A stretch of 64,000 bases of DNA, from contig JASPKZ010003419.1 in the NCBI GenBank assembly GCA_030220185.1, positions 283,501-347,500 of the forward strand, given 5' to 3'. Origin of the DNA: Diploptera punctata (taxonomy: Eukaryota > Arthropoda > Insecta > Blattodea > Blaberidae). Under the pieces are notes generated by a model. The model saw nothing but the letters and a program-made list of their open reading frames with translations, searched no databases and had not been told where the DNA came from. Of the stretch, positions 1 through 11,261 are shown piece by piece (position 1 is the stretch's first letter; each line of letters starts with the position of its first letter). A program made the translations under genes and the position numbers.

Positions 1-195
1 AATAAATATTTTGGAAGGGAAACCAAAAGGAAGAAGAAAGGTTGGAAGACAGAAACTAAGATGGTTAGATAAGTTTGAGGAAGACTTGACACAACTGAAG
101 GTGAAAAGATGGAGACAGAAAGCTAGGAATACAGAAGAATGGGCAGTTGTTCGGAAGGAGACCAAGGTTCTTAGAGGACCGTAGAGCCAAAGGAA
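1..195 (+). mobile_element. LINE 3'-domain fragment
   Basis: The + strand reads as a LINE C-terminal tail of the kind VGRQKLRWLDKFEEDL, followed by a Trp-rich stretch and a stop near 183. This Gly-Arg-Pro/Gln-rich end after a reverse transcriptase is common in arthropod non-LTR elements. Only the 3' end is present and the left edge is cut by the window. Confidence 0.6.
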
Positions 196-305
196 GAAGA
201 ATAACAAGATTATACAGTGAGTGATTGAAGAACAATAGCTCAGGATAGGAATGCATATGGAGCTTGCGGCCATGAACCTATGGGTTCGACAGTGGCAGTG
301 AGTTG
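196..305 (+). mobile_element. RTE-1 LINE 3' tail fragment
   Basis: About 110 bp matching the 3' end of the abundant RTE-1 element of this window: 'ctcaggatagg' and then 'catgaacctatgggttcga', which encodes the conserved AMNLRVR end. It abuts a different LINE tail on its left. Confidence 0.7.
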
Positions 306-590
306 TTAATATTAGAGCAGGCAAACTGATGATGCTGTAAGCAATGAGAGGCAGAATTGGTTGTTCAAAGAGCCACAGGTTGGACATCTTGAGTGAAATT
401 CAGATACCAAACATTATTGAGGCATGTCATACACAGTGGAACTTGATTTTTAAGGAATATGGGACGGATTAGGAAAAGAAGGGCTATATTTCCTGACATG
501 TAGGTTTGTGGTGTGGACAAACAAAGTGGACATGACCTTTGTGCCGAAGATGATGGTAGGGAGAGGCGGGCTTGGAGAAAGGGGGAAAGT
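306..590. other. Upstream region of the Ser/Gly-rich gene
   Basis: No repeat or coding segment was recognised here. It lies directly upstream of the TATA box at 595 and probably holds proximal regulatory sequence, but no specific site could be supported. Confidence 0.35.
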
Positions 591-594
591 TAGG

Positions 595-663
595 TATATA
601 ACAGGTACGTGTGCTCCAGTCCGCCACTTCTCACCAACAGCTGCTCCATTCAGACGCATACAT
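595..663 (+). promoter_or_regulatory. TATA box and 5' UTR of the Ser/Gly-rich secreted protein gene
   Basis: TATATAA is at 595-601, followed about 15-35 bases on by CCAGTCC and CTCACC, which could serve as initiators, and then a 30-45 base leader to the ATG at 664. A TATA box, short leader and tiny first coding exon is the usual layout of insect cuticle-type genes. The transcription start was not determined. Confidence 0.6.
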
Positions 664-3600
664 CATGAAGATTCACGTAAGTTATCTTAAAACTGCATGT
701 TTTTATAGCATCTACTGGACGGATTCCATCCAACATTTCAACCAAATCCCTGAACACATTGTTACACAGGCGTATCTTTATCAAGTGTTTTTTTTTTATT
801 TTCCACTCGCTAATACCCGGCGTGCGCAGCTACTCATAAATAAATGCTAATATGTTTTTACCACCAGCCGTGCACTGTTCGGGAATCTACTTATTCCGAT
901 CTTCTTGACATCAATGAAAGACAAAAATGGTTATTGTGAGTTATCCGTAAGAGATAAACATATGCTGTCGCGGACTTTTTTGTAGAGCTTTTTGAGATGT
1001 TCAATTCTGTGTACATCAATTTGGTGTATTTGTTATGGTTTAGGCTGCGTAAGCCATTTAAACGTCAAAATGGGGACTTTATTTCACGTTTTTTACTACA
1101 AAGGGTGATTTTGGGGTGAAGGGGTTGAGTATTACAACTCCCTTATAGCCTATGTTCATCCCGGGAATCTCCTGAACATTTTGCAAGAAAATCCCATCAA
1201 ACTCGATCAACGGTATGGTCGCGCATAGAATACGAACAAACAAACAAACCAACAAACATACAAACAAATAAACATTGATTTTTATATTTAAGATATTCCA
1301 AAATACAGTGTTTCTGCTTCAACCCAAAGCGATTTGTAGCCACAGGTTCCTGTCTAATCGGCAGCGGTGGACTAGTGGTTATGCTCCTTGCCTCTGGTCC
1401 CGAGGGTCGCGGGTTCAAACCCGGCCGGGGTCGATGGATTTTTGAAGATGGAAAAATCCAAGGAGCAAGTCCTCCGGGAGGGACTGTAAGCCGTGGGTCC
1501 CGAGTCTGAATATTTTCAGGCTCGTAAAAGATCCTTAAGCCTGAATAAAAAGGCCTCTAAGCAAAATTTACCGGCTTTACCCGTCCTAGTACTACCTTGG
1601 TTTTCTAGATGTCAGTACGAGGCGGAACGCTGACCACGGACCACTCAAGTGACATCTATGAGTAAACAAGTGTAACTAAATTAGTATGGTTCAAATTCTT
1701 CCCTGTAGGGGGAGAGCGCCTAAATCTCAGTTAAGGGAAAGATGGGCCTACAAGACAAGCAGAAGGTTCCTGTCTAAAACATCTTCTTCCCTCAAATCTC
1801 TAGCTTCCATGCTTCTCCTCACTCCATCTATCCAACGTTCTCTAGGTCTGCCTCTTCCACTTCTTCCATTAGCTTTCCAATTAAAGATCTTCTTTGGTAT
1901 TCTCTCTTCTTCCATTCTTATGAGGTGTCCATACCATTCCAAACATTTTTCTTCTATTTTTATTTTTTTTTTCAACTTGCATAATTTCCCTTATTGTGCT
2001 GTTTCTGAATTTATATCTTCTTGAAATTCTTGTCGATCGCCACCAGAAATCAACTTCTTCTGCTAACAGCTTTTTGGCTTGTTTTCTACTTACTGTCCAG
2101 GTTTCGGACCCACATAAAAATAACAAGTGATTGTTATAGTAATTAATTTTATTTAAAGAATCTAAGTGCATCGGGAATGTCCGGTATTCCTAGAGCTTAT
2201 AAACCACAAGCTTTCTGAGAACTGATTTATCTTCAATATTAGTGCGATATTTAAGGGCACCTTTGCATGAAAACGATGTCACTAATTAAACAAGTCTTCC
2301 TGAACATAACGACACTCTGGTTAACTTTTTACACACGTTTCTTGATGAGTAATTTAAAATACAAAAAAAATGGAAATAAAAAATCCAACTTCTTAAACGT
2401 ATTGTCTTGGTGCAATTTTCTCAAAAACTACTTATCCAATTGTTTCCAAAATTTAGTATGTTATTGTCTATAGTTAATTTGATAATAATAAGGTTTGCTT
2501 GTGTTCAGATATGGATTGTGATTTATTTTTTTAAAAAATTTAAAAACCAAAAATTGTCCATACATTTTTTAAAATTTCAAACATTATCAATATCACGAAG
2601 ATAACTTGACCATATTATTTTACATAAATAAGGACTTTATTAAACTAAAAGTAAGATACATACAATGTTATTTACAAATATGGGTCGCACGGGCAGTAAG
2701 CCGTACGTGCTGTTGACAGTCCGTTACAATAAGTTGATGTTTGGTAATAATACACTTAAAAAACACAATAATATTACAATTAGATATCAAAACAATTACA
2801 TTATCTTAGTTATGTAGAATTATTAAGAATTAATGGTATTGCAATTTGTTAACATATTTATTTATTCATGAATAAGTGTTCTTATTTACCGCGTTTTGTC
2901 CAGAAATCTACCCAAGTTTATCCAATTTTCTGGGTTTACCAGTAACTCGTAGCAGCCAATCTTTCACGACTAGAGCTCTTTAAACTACACACCCAAGCCA
3001 AAAAGTATTCTCCTGTCTTTCATAGTTTCAGAGAAAAGTGTACCAAAATATGAAAAAAAAATTACAAGTTACGGGAAAATGCAAAAAAAAAAAAAAAGAA
3101 AAAAAGTGCACATTAGCAGAACACAGAGACGTAATTTTTAAAAATAAATGTGTATGGGTTTAAATGTCCATAATCGACAAAGTAATATTACAGATCGATA
3201 AAATGGACCTCGCTGGATTTTTAAGCAAAAAAAAAAATCAATTTTCTAAGGCAAATAAGTACTGGGTCCCTTAACAAATACTTGACAACAGTTCAAGACA
3301 GTGGGTTTTAATGTGAATCTCATCTCAAATATTTTAACAATAAACTTAAAATTACATTGTTAAAAATTATCTTATGTTAGGGTTTTTATGTAATAAAATT
3401 TAGGATTACGTCACAGGTCACATGGACTAAAACGAATTTTTTCATGATGATAATAAAGAGGTGAGGCTCCAATACAGATAGTGGGTACATATTATTCAAC
3501 TGTTTCTGTGTGAAACCAAAACAAAAGACAGTCATTAGTCTAACTTCTCACTTTTTCATGATGATAATAAAGAGGTGAGGCTCCAATACAGATAGTGGGT

Positions 3601-6600
3601 ACATATTATTCAACTGTTTCTGTGTGAAACCAAAACAAAAGACAGTCATTAGTCTAACTTCTCACTATACTAAATAACTGACTGGCACTATCGAACCCGT
3701 AGGATCATGGCCGCGCGGACATAAGCTCTCCACACATCCCTATCCTGAGCCAATGATTTCCAATCATTCCCTGTTTAATCTACTTCCCCTCAATTCATAG
3801 TTAATGTTATTCTCCCACCTCATTCTTGGTCTACCAACTGGGCGTTTTCCCGCTGGTTTTTCTACAAGAAGCTTCCATTCACGTCTTTTATTCCCCATTC
3901 GTGCCACATGTCCTGCCCATCGCAGTCTACGAGACTTAAATGTTGTTATTATATCTGGCTTCCTGTAAAGACCATGTAGTTCACTGTTAAGTAGTCTTCC
4001 CCATTCACCTGTCTGTTTATCTCTCTTTGGTCCAACAATTTTCTTAAGAACTTTATTCTCAAATACTCGTAATTTCTTTTCCTCCCTTAAAGCAAGAGTC
4101 CATGTTTCGCACCCATATAATATAACTGGTAGAATAATAGTTTTATATATTTTCAGTTTAACGTTTTTTGAAAGGAGTTGGGACATCAAGAGTCTCTGCA
4201 ATGCATAATAGCTCGCATTTTCAGAATTGTTCCTAGGTATTTGAATTCAGCCACTTCCTCAAAATTTCTCTCATTTGTCATTAGCTGTCCATTTCCATTA
4301 TATACTGAATTTCTATGTGTGACCATATATTTAGTTTTACTGATATTTATTCCCAGTCCTAATTTCTTAGTGTTACTCAATAGTGTGTGCGTGTTGTCCT
4401 TTAGTATCTCCTCGCCATCGGCCAATAGCACTACATCATCAGCATAAAGTAACAGCTTATTAATACCATTGATTGTAGGCCTTCCTCATTCTCTAAAGAT
4501 TTGCTCTAGTACAAAATTAAATAGTAGAGGATCTTAATTTTAATTATAAAGTACATGTTTTTGTTAATTTACTGAATGGATCCAACATTTGACGATTCTA
4601 CTTTTATTACAGTTTTAATAAGATCAATTCCACATAAAGTTTGACGTAAGACGTGAGAATTAAAGTTTGTTCCCTAATTTCCAAAGTGGTATATGGAGTA
4701 TTGAAAATATTTTCAAGTGTCTACAACCCAAAATATTTTAGAATATGGACAAACTCACACCTAACAAGAGTTGTTATTTTGTTTAAAACTCTTACGCCAT
4801 GCAGAAAAGTTAGTCGTTACGTCAGTTACCTTTATTTTGTGCAATTAGTAACTAAAGTATATTAAAACATAAAACTCAAAACATATAGGCCTAATTTGTG
4901 ATTTCTCCTATATATACTACATTCACAATTGTTTGTTGAAATAAAATCGAAAACTTCACAGATATTATTTTACTCTCACTCTGTAAAACATGCTATTCTA
5001 TAGTTAGTTACCGATATAAAACCGTACACTTTATGTTCAATTATTACAGATAAAAAAATCCATATTTTCTTTTTACTGAAACCTATTTAGCCTATACAGA
5101 TGTTATAACTATTTTTTGACATTTGGCAATGTAGGCAAATATGACATGAAAAGAAAAATAAATGTCTGAGACGGGATTTGAACCCAATTACTGAGTGCTC
5201 AGATGCTTAGAACGCTAAACATACAGAGTTTAGAAACTTGCTTTCAAATCCCAACTCTGGCATTTATTTTTCTTTTCATGTTATATATGTATATATAGAT
5301 GTGTGTTTGTCCACTGCTGGGTCTCGAGGTAGCGTGCTGCCTTGTCACGCAGCGGGCCCGGGTTCGATCCCCGGTCGGGATAGGCTCCTGGGTGGGTTTT
5401 TTTTCGGAGTTTTTTCCTCACCTGTAAGACAAATATCAGGAAGCTTAGGGTCCAATGGTCCCCGAAAATCATCCTCCTTATCATTATCATCATCATCCTT
5501 CGCCGGTATGGAAAGCAACGGGATGCTACTAAACCATTAATTCCACAGTAAAGCTGCAAAATATAGCATGAAAATGCTATGATTGCAGTGAAAGACCTAT
5601 CCTTGGGCAGAATTACTATGAATGCATATAAATGTTTTGAAGAGAAAAAATAGTGTCCTACTACCTGAATGCTAAAATCATCATCATCATCATCATCATC
5701 AAAAATTGCGTCAAGGATTAGGCCTACTGACCCGTTTGTCTGAAACTAGTTGTTCATACCATTTCTTCAATGATAGTCATACTTTTGTTTTTTCTTTTTG
5801 GACAGTGTAGATCAGCTTTGGATAGGCCTATCCTCAGTTATGACAATCGTTGAATGTGATCTCTCCAGTTAGTTCATTATTTTTGAACGATAAATGTAAT
5901 TGATACAACAACTCAATGGTATTAATAAGCTGTTAATTGCTGACTATTTAACTCATGCCCCAAATGGGTGCCAATGACCCATCACGTTTCAATGAAATTT
6001 GTTTTACAACCAATGACAGTCGTGTTTCACCTCGATATTTATCAAATTCTGTTTACAAAATAAATAAAGATCCTCCTTTTTAATATTCTGAACAGGTCAG
6101 AGCATTATTTTGCAGTGACTGACTCTCCAACAAATATTTTGAGTAGCAAATAATGAACATATTCCTTCCAACTACACATTTGATAATTGTGTGTTCAATA
6201 ATTGTGTTTATAAATAATGATTTTACTGAGTTGTTTCCTAAAAACTAAATTAATAACCTATGTTGGTTATAATATACAGTTTGAAATGTTTATTTTTTTC
6301 ACCACTAGGCTGCAATCTTACAATATTGAGATCCTATTTGGCAATAAATAATAAGATCAAGTTGCAGTGAATAAACAAATGACACATAACCATACATTTC
6401 TGATTTTTCTAACATCGCCATTTACATTAAATATATACATATTTTAAAATAACCATATTTAAATAATGATTTGTGAGTAAACAGCTTAATTTTATTCTTT
6501 AAATAGTCCTAACAAATGCCACTCTAGATTTCCAAACCCTCTCGATAAATTCAGTTGTGGCATTACTTATGCCAATATATAATTATCAGGCGATAGCGAG

Positions 6601-9600
6601 GAGACAGTAAGAGCCGAAACACACACACTATTGACTAACACTAACAAATTGGGACTGGAAGTAAACATGAATAAAACTAAATATATGTCGACACATAGAA
6701 ATACATTATATAATGGAAACGGACAGCTAATGACAAATTAGGGAAATTTTGAGGAAGTGGTTGAATTCAAATACCTAGGAACAATAATCACAAACAGGAA
6801 TGAGATGCACAAAGAAATTAAACATAGGCTCAATTCTGGAAATGCATGCTATTATGTATTATGTAGTACCAACTTCTCTCAAAAACGTTAAACTGAAAAT
6901 ACCTAAAACTGCTATTCTACCAGTTATATTATATGGATGCGAAACATGGACTCTTACTTTAAGGGAGGACAAGATATTACGAGTATCTGAGAATACAGTT
7001 GTTAGAAAAATATATGAACCAAAGAGAGATGAACAGACGGGTGAATGGAGAAGACTACATAACAGTGAACTACATGGTCTTTATAGGAAGCCAGATATAA
7101 TAAGAACAGTTAAGTCTCGTAGACTGCGATGGGCAGGACATGTTGCACGTATGGGGAATGAAAGACTTGCATGGAAGCTTCTTGTAGGAAAGCCAGAGGG
7201 AAAACGCCCAGTTGGTAGACCAAGAATGAGGTGGGAAAATAACATTAACTATGATTTCAGGGAAGTAGATTATACAGGGAATGTTTGGAAAGCATTAGCT
7301 CATGATCGGGATGTATGGAGAGCTTATGTCCGTGCGGCCATGAACCTGCGGGTTCGATAGTGCCAGTGAGTAAGTAAATAAGTATAGCGGAATATTCCTG
7401 TGGTCTCTCCATGCTTTGGATTTAGTTTAAACTTAGGTTTAAGGACTCTCCTGGCACTTCTTTATCATCCATAACCTAACATCTGGGTAACGTAATTCTG
7501 CCTTCCAGGCGTTCCAACTTAAAAAAAAGGTGGGTTACATTTCCGCAAATACCAGCAAAGAATATGAGAAATGCCAAAGACAAAAAAAAAAAAAAGAACT
7601 TTGAAGGAATATATTTTTTGATCTTACAAATTAAAATGTAGCAGCTGTGAAAAATTGTATATTGGCAGAACAACGTATTTTAATGCATGATTAGTAACAC
7701 TTTAAAGATTTTAAATATAATGAGGGTAAATCAAGTTTCGACAAACAAAATGAATTTTATAAAGTAATGGCTGTTCCTGTATTGATGTATGGATGAGAAT
7801 GTTGGACGATCACTAAAAGACAAGAACACAGATTGGAAGCAGCTGAGATGTGATTTTTAAGAAATATAGCAGGACATACTCTGCTGGATAAGAAAAGAAA
7901 TGAAGATATAAGAAAGGAACTAAATATTTTAAAACTTACAGACCGAATAATTAAATATAGGAACGACTGGAAAGAACATGTTGATAGAATGCCAGAAGGA
8001 AGATTTCCAAAATTATTGCTAAATTATAAACCGCACGGAAGGGGAAATGTTGGTCGCCCACACAGAAGATGGTCTGAACAATTTTAACAATTCTAGCTTT
8101 CGTGAAACCGGAACGAGCCAACAGACTTAATCCCTGGATGATGATGATGATGATGATGATGTCACCAATTCAACACAGCTAACAACGAGTTATCGAACAT
8201 ACAGAAAGAGAATATCAACTCCATAATTAATAACCTCGAAAAAAATTAAATATAAATAATAACCAAAAACATACACCTACTCAATGAGAACACACACAGT
8301 GACCTCAATCTTTTATACAAAATGTTTAACCAACATCAGTTGGTACCGTTATACTAGCAGTGAAGTAGTCCTTTCTATAAAAAATCTAATCGCACGTCTA
8401 TTTTTCGGCTGACAAAAAATTACTTATATCTGGCTGTTTTTCCTCCATGTAACCCTTAAAATATTACACCCATTTCGCGTTCTAAGCTCTATCTACCATT
8501 CCGTTTCTATTGGTCAATGCATTACCACGATGAAATGTTGTCTTCCTATAGGTTGATAATAAAAATGCTTATGACCCTTCCCGTACCTGATAGTGGCCTT
8601 CAAAGACTCAACAAACTCTTCCTCACCTACTAATCCATATAAACATTTCTTTGGAAGATCCTCCTAACTCCCCAAATAAACTACATGACCTTCCGACAAA
8701 TACAAATATATAGCTAACGTCTTACATATACAATCATTTGTTATTTCAGATTATTCTGGGAGTGGCAACATTGTTGTGTGGGTACATCCACGCAGACACT
8801 ACTGCAGACACCAAGCAACAGACAGGCGCAACCAAGAAGGACAAACGTACCACGGATGGCGGCTACGGTTACGGATCTAGCGTTGGCAGTTCTACAGGCC
8901 AACACGGCTTGAGCTACGCCCCTTCATTCTCAGGCTTCGGTTTGGGCCACTACCCCTCCCTGGGCCTCTCCTCCGGTTTGTCATCTGGCTTTGGTCACGG
9001 TGGCTTCAGCGGAGTTTCCTTGGGCAGTGGACTTGGAGGATACGGCTTCGGAGGTCACGGTCTAGGTCAACCGCTTCTGTTATCCGGAGGGCATGGTCTG
9101 TCCTCTTATGGACTTAGTGGACTGGGAGGTCTCAGCGGATTTAGTTTGGGAGGAAGTCATCTTGGTGGTTTCGGAGGAGGCTTAGGGGGAGGACATGCCA
9201 CTGTTGCTGCACCGGTACTTCTAGCTGCAATCCAACCTTCTTCCAAACTTGGTCCTGTCACTTTCGGCCTTGGTACGAGCGCAGGGACTGCTGGCTATGG
9301 TTCTTCAGGTTCTTCAGGGTATAGTTCACCTAGCATATCTTCTGGAACTTACAGTTCCCCAAGCCTATCCTCTTCAAGCTACAGTTCTCCCAGTGTATCA
9401 TCTGGATCAAGCTATAGTTCTGGATCCTACAGTTCTCCTAGCATCTCTTCAGGCTCCTACAGTTCCCCCAGCATCTCATCAGGCTCGTATAGTTCTCCCA
9501 GCATCTCATCAGGCTCATACAATTCCCCTAGCATCTCATCAGGATCTTCAAGCTATAGTTCGCCAAGCATTTCCTCAGGAAGCTATGCATCACCCAGCTT

Positions 9601-10039
9601 ATCCTCTGGATCTAGTGGATACAGTACTGTAGATTCATCGTCCTACAGCTCTCCTTCATCCAGCTACAGCTCTGCAGGTTCTGTAGGTAGCCATAGCTAC
9701 TCTGCACCTCTATCAGGGTACAGCGGTTCCAGTTCCGGAAATTCTGTAAGTTATTCATCTCCCAGTGTGGGTTCTGGCACAAGTTACAAATACGTGCCAT
9801 CCAGTAGCTACGATACAGGTAGCAGCTACAGTGGTCAGGGCTCGTCCTACAATTCACCTTCAAGCGCATACAGTCCTTCCAGTTCGTATAGTTCGCCTCA
9901 AGGTGCCTACAGCACTTACAATGCTCATGCTTTTGTTCCTTCCAGCCAGTACACTCTTCCAGCTTCCTCTCATTCTTCAGGAATCAGTGGAGGTCAGACC
10001 TACAGTAGTTCAGGGTACAGCAAAGCTTACTCACAGTAA
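664..10039 (+). CDS. Secreted Gly/Ser/Tyr-rich structural protein (cuticle- or silk-like), two exons
   Basis: Exon 1 (664-675) encodes only Met-Lys-Ile-His and is followed directly by a consensus donor GTAAGT (676-681). Exon 2 (8750-10039) follows a good acceptor, TTTGTTATTTCAG. Both junctions are phase 0, and the join gives an ideal signal peptide, MKIHIILGVATLLCGYIHA, before DTTADTK. The product is about 433 aa. Residues ~45-175 are rich in Gly with Leu, Phe and Tyr (GGYGYGSS, GFGLGHY, SLGGSHLGG). A hydrophobic patch, APVLLAAIQPSSKLGPV, lies near 180. From ~200 to the end there are degenerate 10-residue repeats of the type SYSSPSISSG. There is no chitin-binding R&R domain, catalytic motif or membrane anchor. 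The composition suggests an extracellular fibrous protein of cuticle, egg case or silk. The specific role is inference. The 8074 bp intron is full of LINE and SINE copies. Confidence 0.78.
1040..1285 (+). repeat. Retroelement tail ending in (CAAA)n
   Basis: Contains 'aaagggtgattttggggtga', a middle part with 'ttgcaagaaaatcccatcaa', and a tail of CAAA-type repeats (about 1232-1275). This layout matches 3' ends of retroposons common in insect genomes. No coding part is present. The assignment is by pattern only. Confidence 0.45.
1355..1685 (+). mobile_element. tRNA-derived SINE (family SINE-1)
   Basis: The tRNA-like head has an A-box-like TGGACTAGTGG and a perfect B box GGTTCAAACC at 1412-1421. 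A non-tRNA body follows ('ctgtaagccgtgggtcccga'). The head lacks a foldable full cloverleaf with a usable anticodon arm, so it is not a tRNA gene. A second, degraded copy lies at 14975-15250. Confidence 0.75.
1750..2140 (-). mobile_element. LINE C-terminal fragment
   Basis: Minus-strand reading gives CGSETWTV, then LLAEEVDFWWRS, then LEWYGHLIRMEEERIPKKIF and a GRGRPRERWIDGVRR end. This is the usual order of a LINE ORF2 C-terminus downstream of the reverse transcriptase. At least one frame break separates the two halves. The family differs from RTE-1. Confidence 0.7.
2170..2620. other. A/T-rich intron sequence
   Basis: No repeat, coding segment or structure recognised; low-complexity A/T runs only. 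Confidence 0.3.
2625..2750 (-). repeat. 3' end of an unidentified retroelement (copy 1)
   Basis: About 120 bp nearly identical to 52027-52150, including 'gggtcgcacgggcagtaagc'. Read on the minus strand it ends with an AATAAA-like polyadenylation signal, suggesting the 3' end of a retroposon. The parent element is unknown. Confidence 0.5.
2751..3437. other. A/T-rich sequence without recognised features
   Basis: Contains poly-A runs (about 3050-3105 and 3228-3237). Nothing coding or repeated elsewhere in the window was recognised. Confidence 0.3.
3438..3665. repeat. 114-bp tandem duplication
   Basis: Two adjacent near-identical units, 3438-3551 and 3552-3665, each with 'tattcaactgtttctgtgtg' and 'gacagtcattagtctaactt'. 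The second half of the unit is related to the minisatellite at 11745-12200, so both probably come from one dispersed repeat. Confidence 0.85.
3675..4530 (-). mobile_element. RTE-1 LINE, 3' half with frame breaks
   Basis: The minus strand encodes part of the RT (LLADGEEILKDNTHTLLS) and then the C-terminal domain (LYGCETWTL, RLRWAGHVARMGN, GKRPVGRPRMRWENNINYEL). The 3' end with the conserved 'catggccgcgcggacataag' (as read on +) is on the left. The 5' end is truncated. It interrupts the dispersed repeat at 3438-3665. Confidence 0.85.
4531..5144. other. A/T-rich intron sequence
   Basis: No coding segment or repeat recognised. Confidence 0.3.
5145..5280. repeat. Foldback element with tRNA-like arms
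   Basis: A perfect 20-bp inverted repeat (5145-5164 and 5261-5280) extends imperfectly to about 38 bp on each side. Both arms carry a B-box-like GGGATTTGAA or its complement TTCAAATCCC. The 60-bp centre holds nothing recognisable. It looks like two SINE heads joined head to head, or a small MITE. Confidence 0.75.
5310..5545 (+). mobile_element. tRNA-derived SINE (family SINE-4)
   Basis: A-box-like GAGGTAGCGTGCTGC at 5327-5341 and a perfect B box GGTTCGATCC near 5361-5371 are followed by a T-run and a body ending in (ATC)n-like sequence. It starts about 30 bases after the foldback element. Confidence 0.7.
5550..5620. repeat. Short dispersed repeat with hairpin (copy 1)
   Basis: Shares about 65 bp with 13395-13465, including the palindrome ATAGCATgaaAATGCTAT and 'gggcagaattactat'. 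The function and parent element are not recognised. Confidence 0.6.
5621..5940. other. Unannotated intron sequence with an (ATC)n tract
   Basis: A short ATC microsatellite lies at about 5678-5702. Nothing else was recognised. Confidence 0.3.
5945..6590 (+). repeat. Dispersed repeat DR1, copy 1
   Basis: About 640 bp starting GACTATTTAACTCATGCC and ending near 'gttgtggcattacttatgcc'. It matches an inverted copy at 41455-43985 (split by the Penelope-like element) and a truncated direct copy at 54540-55020. It has no coding capacity. The right end carries a reduced form of the terminal hairpin of copy 2. It is probably a non-autonomous DNA element, but no transposase family can be named. Confidence 0.7.
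6591..7375 (+). mobile_element. RTE-1 LINE, 5'-truncated
   Basis: Encodes the end of the RT and the C-terminal domain: LYGCETWTLTLRED, RLRWAGHVARMGNERLAWKL, GRPRMRWENNINYD and AMNLRVR with stop near 7358, then a (TAAG)n-like tail. Stop codons and a frame break lie before 6800. It abuts the end of DR1. Confidence 0.85.
7735..8163 (+). mobile_element. LINE 3' fragment ending in (GAT)n
   Basis: Reads VLMYG-ENWTI, then RNIAGHTLLDKKRNEDIRKE, KEHVDRMPEG and GRPHRRW, with stops inside. The tail 'cttaatccctgg' then (ATG)n matches the end of the fragment at 40651-40855, so both belong to one family distinct from RTE-1. Confidence 0.7.
8164..8749 (+). other. 3' end of the 8-kb intron
   Basis: No repeat recognised. 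It ends in the pyrimidine-rich acceptor ATTTGTTATTTCAG at 8736-8749. Confidence 0.5.
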
Positions 10040-10712
10040 AATTAATACTAAATCTTAGCTCCGAGCTCAATCACGACCTTGAAAAGGTCAAGGTAATTTA
10101 AATGTGATACATTTTTATAGTTACTTCAAATGAAACATTCAATGACGACACTAACCAAGAAACATCACGACTGTAATTGGCTTAAGATTATTTTGTGTTA
10201 TAAATCTAAGATATTAGGCATATTTCCATATCCTAGACATAATACTCCTAAGAATAATATGAAAAATATAACCTGTACATTATGACATTCTTCTTTGTGA
10301 AGATGATCAGTTTCCCAAATTTCCAAAATGTTGACATTTTTAGTAAAAAACATGAAAACTATAGCCTTAAAATACACAATCAGGAAATTTGGGATTTAGA
10401 AGAAAAAAATTGTCATTAGTAATCCCGAACACATCCTGTAGACTGAATTTATGCAGTGTTCAAAATTTTGAAAATATTGACATTTTTTGTAAAAAACACC
10501 AAGGATATAGCCTTGAAATATACAATGGGTAAATTTGGGATTTATAACGGGTTTTTCTGGTCTTCATTTTTTATTTTATGGCAATAATTTCTGTTATTTT
10601 AAAAAATTGTGCTAGCTTTGAATTAACATTAATAAATATGTTAAGGGAATCTACCCCCTCCAGGGCGAAATTCTAAGCACGAACATTTCAGTGGGTATTA
10701 GAAAACACACAC

Positions 10713-10758
<46 letters not shown>

Positions 10759-11261
10759 ATTTATTATACAAGAACAATTAATCTACAGTTTTTAGCGATC
10801 AGACGTACAGATGTGACCAGATGTTTCGCCCACACTGTAGTAGAACCCAATATGAAAATCTGTATCCACATTCAGATCCCAGTAGAACCAACACAACACT
10901 GAATTAGGCCATTAATTTATGAATAAAAAAGTTATGTTTCATTTGAGAGAACGACAGAAAAAAAAACTGAGCTGAACTGATGGTATATTTATGCTTCTTG
11001 TTATATAGTTTACAATTATGTAACATTCATTTAATTTCATGCTTCTTCACCCAAATAACATCGTCATTGCCATCATAATGTGATTAAGTTTTCAAACCAA
11101 AGCATGTCATCATCATCATCATTGCTATCATCATATTTGTTGTTGTTTTGTATATTTCTGTTTTTGTATTGTTAATAAACTTCATTTTTTATAGAAATAT
11201 GTGTTTATATTTATTTGTGACACGTCAAATGGTTATTTATGTTACAAGGGTTGGAAGTGAA
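10040..11261 (+). other. 3' flank / UTR of the Ser/Gly-rich gene
   Basis: A/T-rich with AATAAA motifs at 10631-10636 and near 11173, either of which could end the transcript. An (AT)n tract lies at about 10720-10755 and an ATC tract near 11106. The direct repeat at 10323-10545 is listed separately. Confidence 0.5.
10323..10545 (+). repeat. Imperfect direct repeat in the 3' flank
   Basis: Two ~75-bp copies (about 10323-10398 and 10461-10545) share 'tatagcctt' and 'aaatttgggattta' around a T-rich then A-rich core. They lie 0.3 kb after the stop codon and may be in the 3' UTR. Confidence 0.7.

Noticed and set aside
1355..1425. Genuine tRNA genes at the A/B-box sequences (also 5327, 13679, 25690)
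   Set aside because: They are followed by SINE bodies, occur in several copies and lack a good acceptor-stem pairing and terminator at tRNA length.
8738..8749. A start for the Ser/Gly-rich gene at TTG 8738
   Set aside because: There is no ATG there; the bases are the end of a splice acceptor, and exon 1 at 664-675 supplies the start in phase.
9249..9869. ORFs in other frames of the Ser/Gly-rich exon
   Set aside because: They are shadows of the repetitive coding sequence; only the main frame has a signal peptide and consistent repeats.
10720..10755. (AT)n tract as a promoter or terminator
   Set aside because: A plain dinucleotide repeat with no gene start near it.
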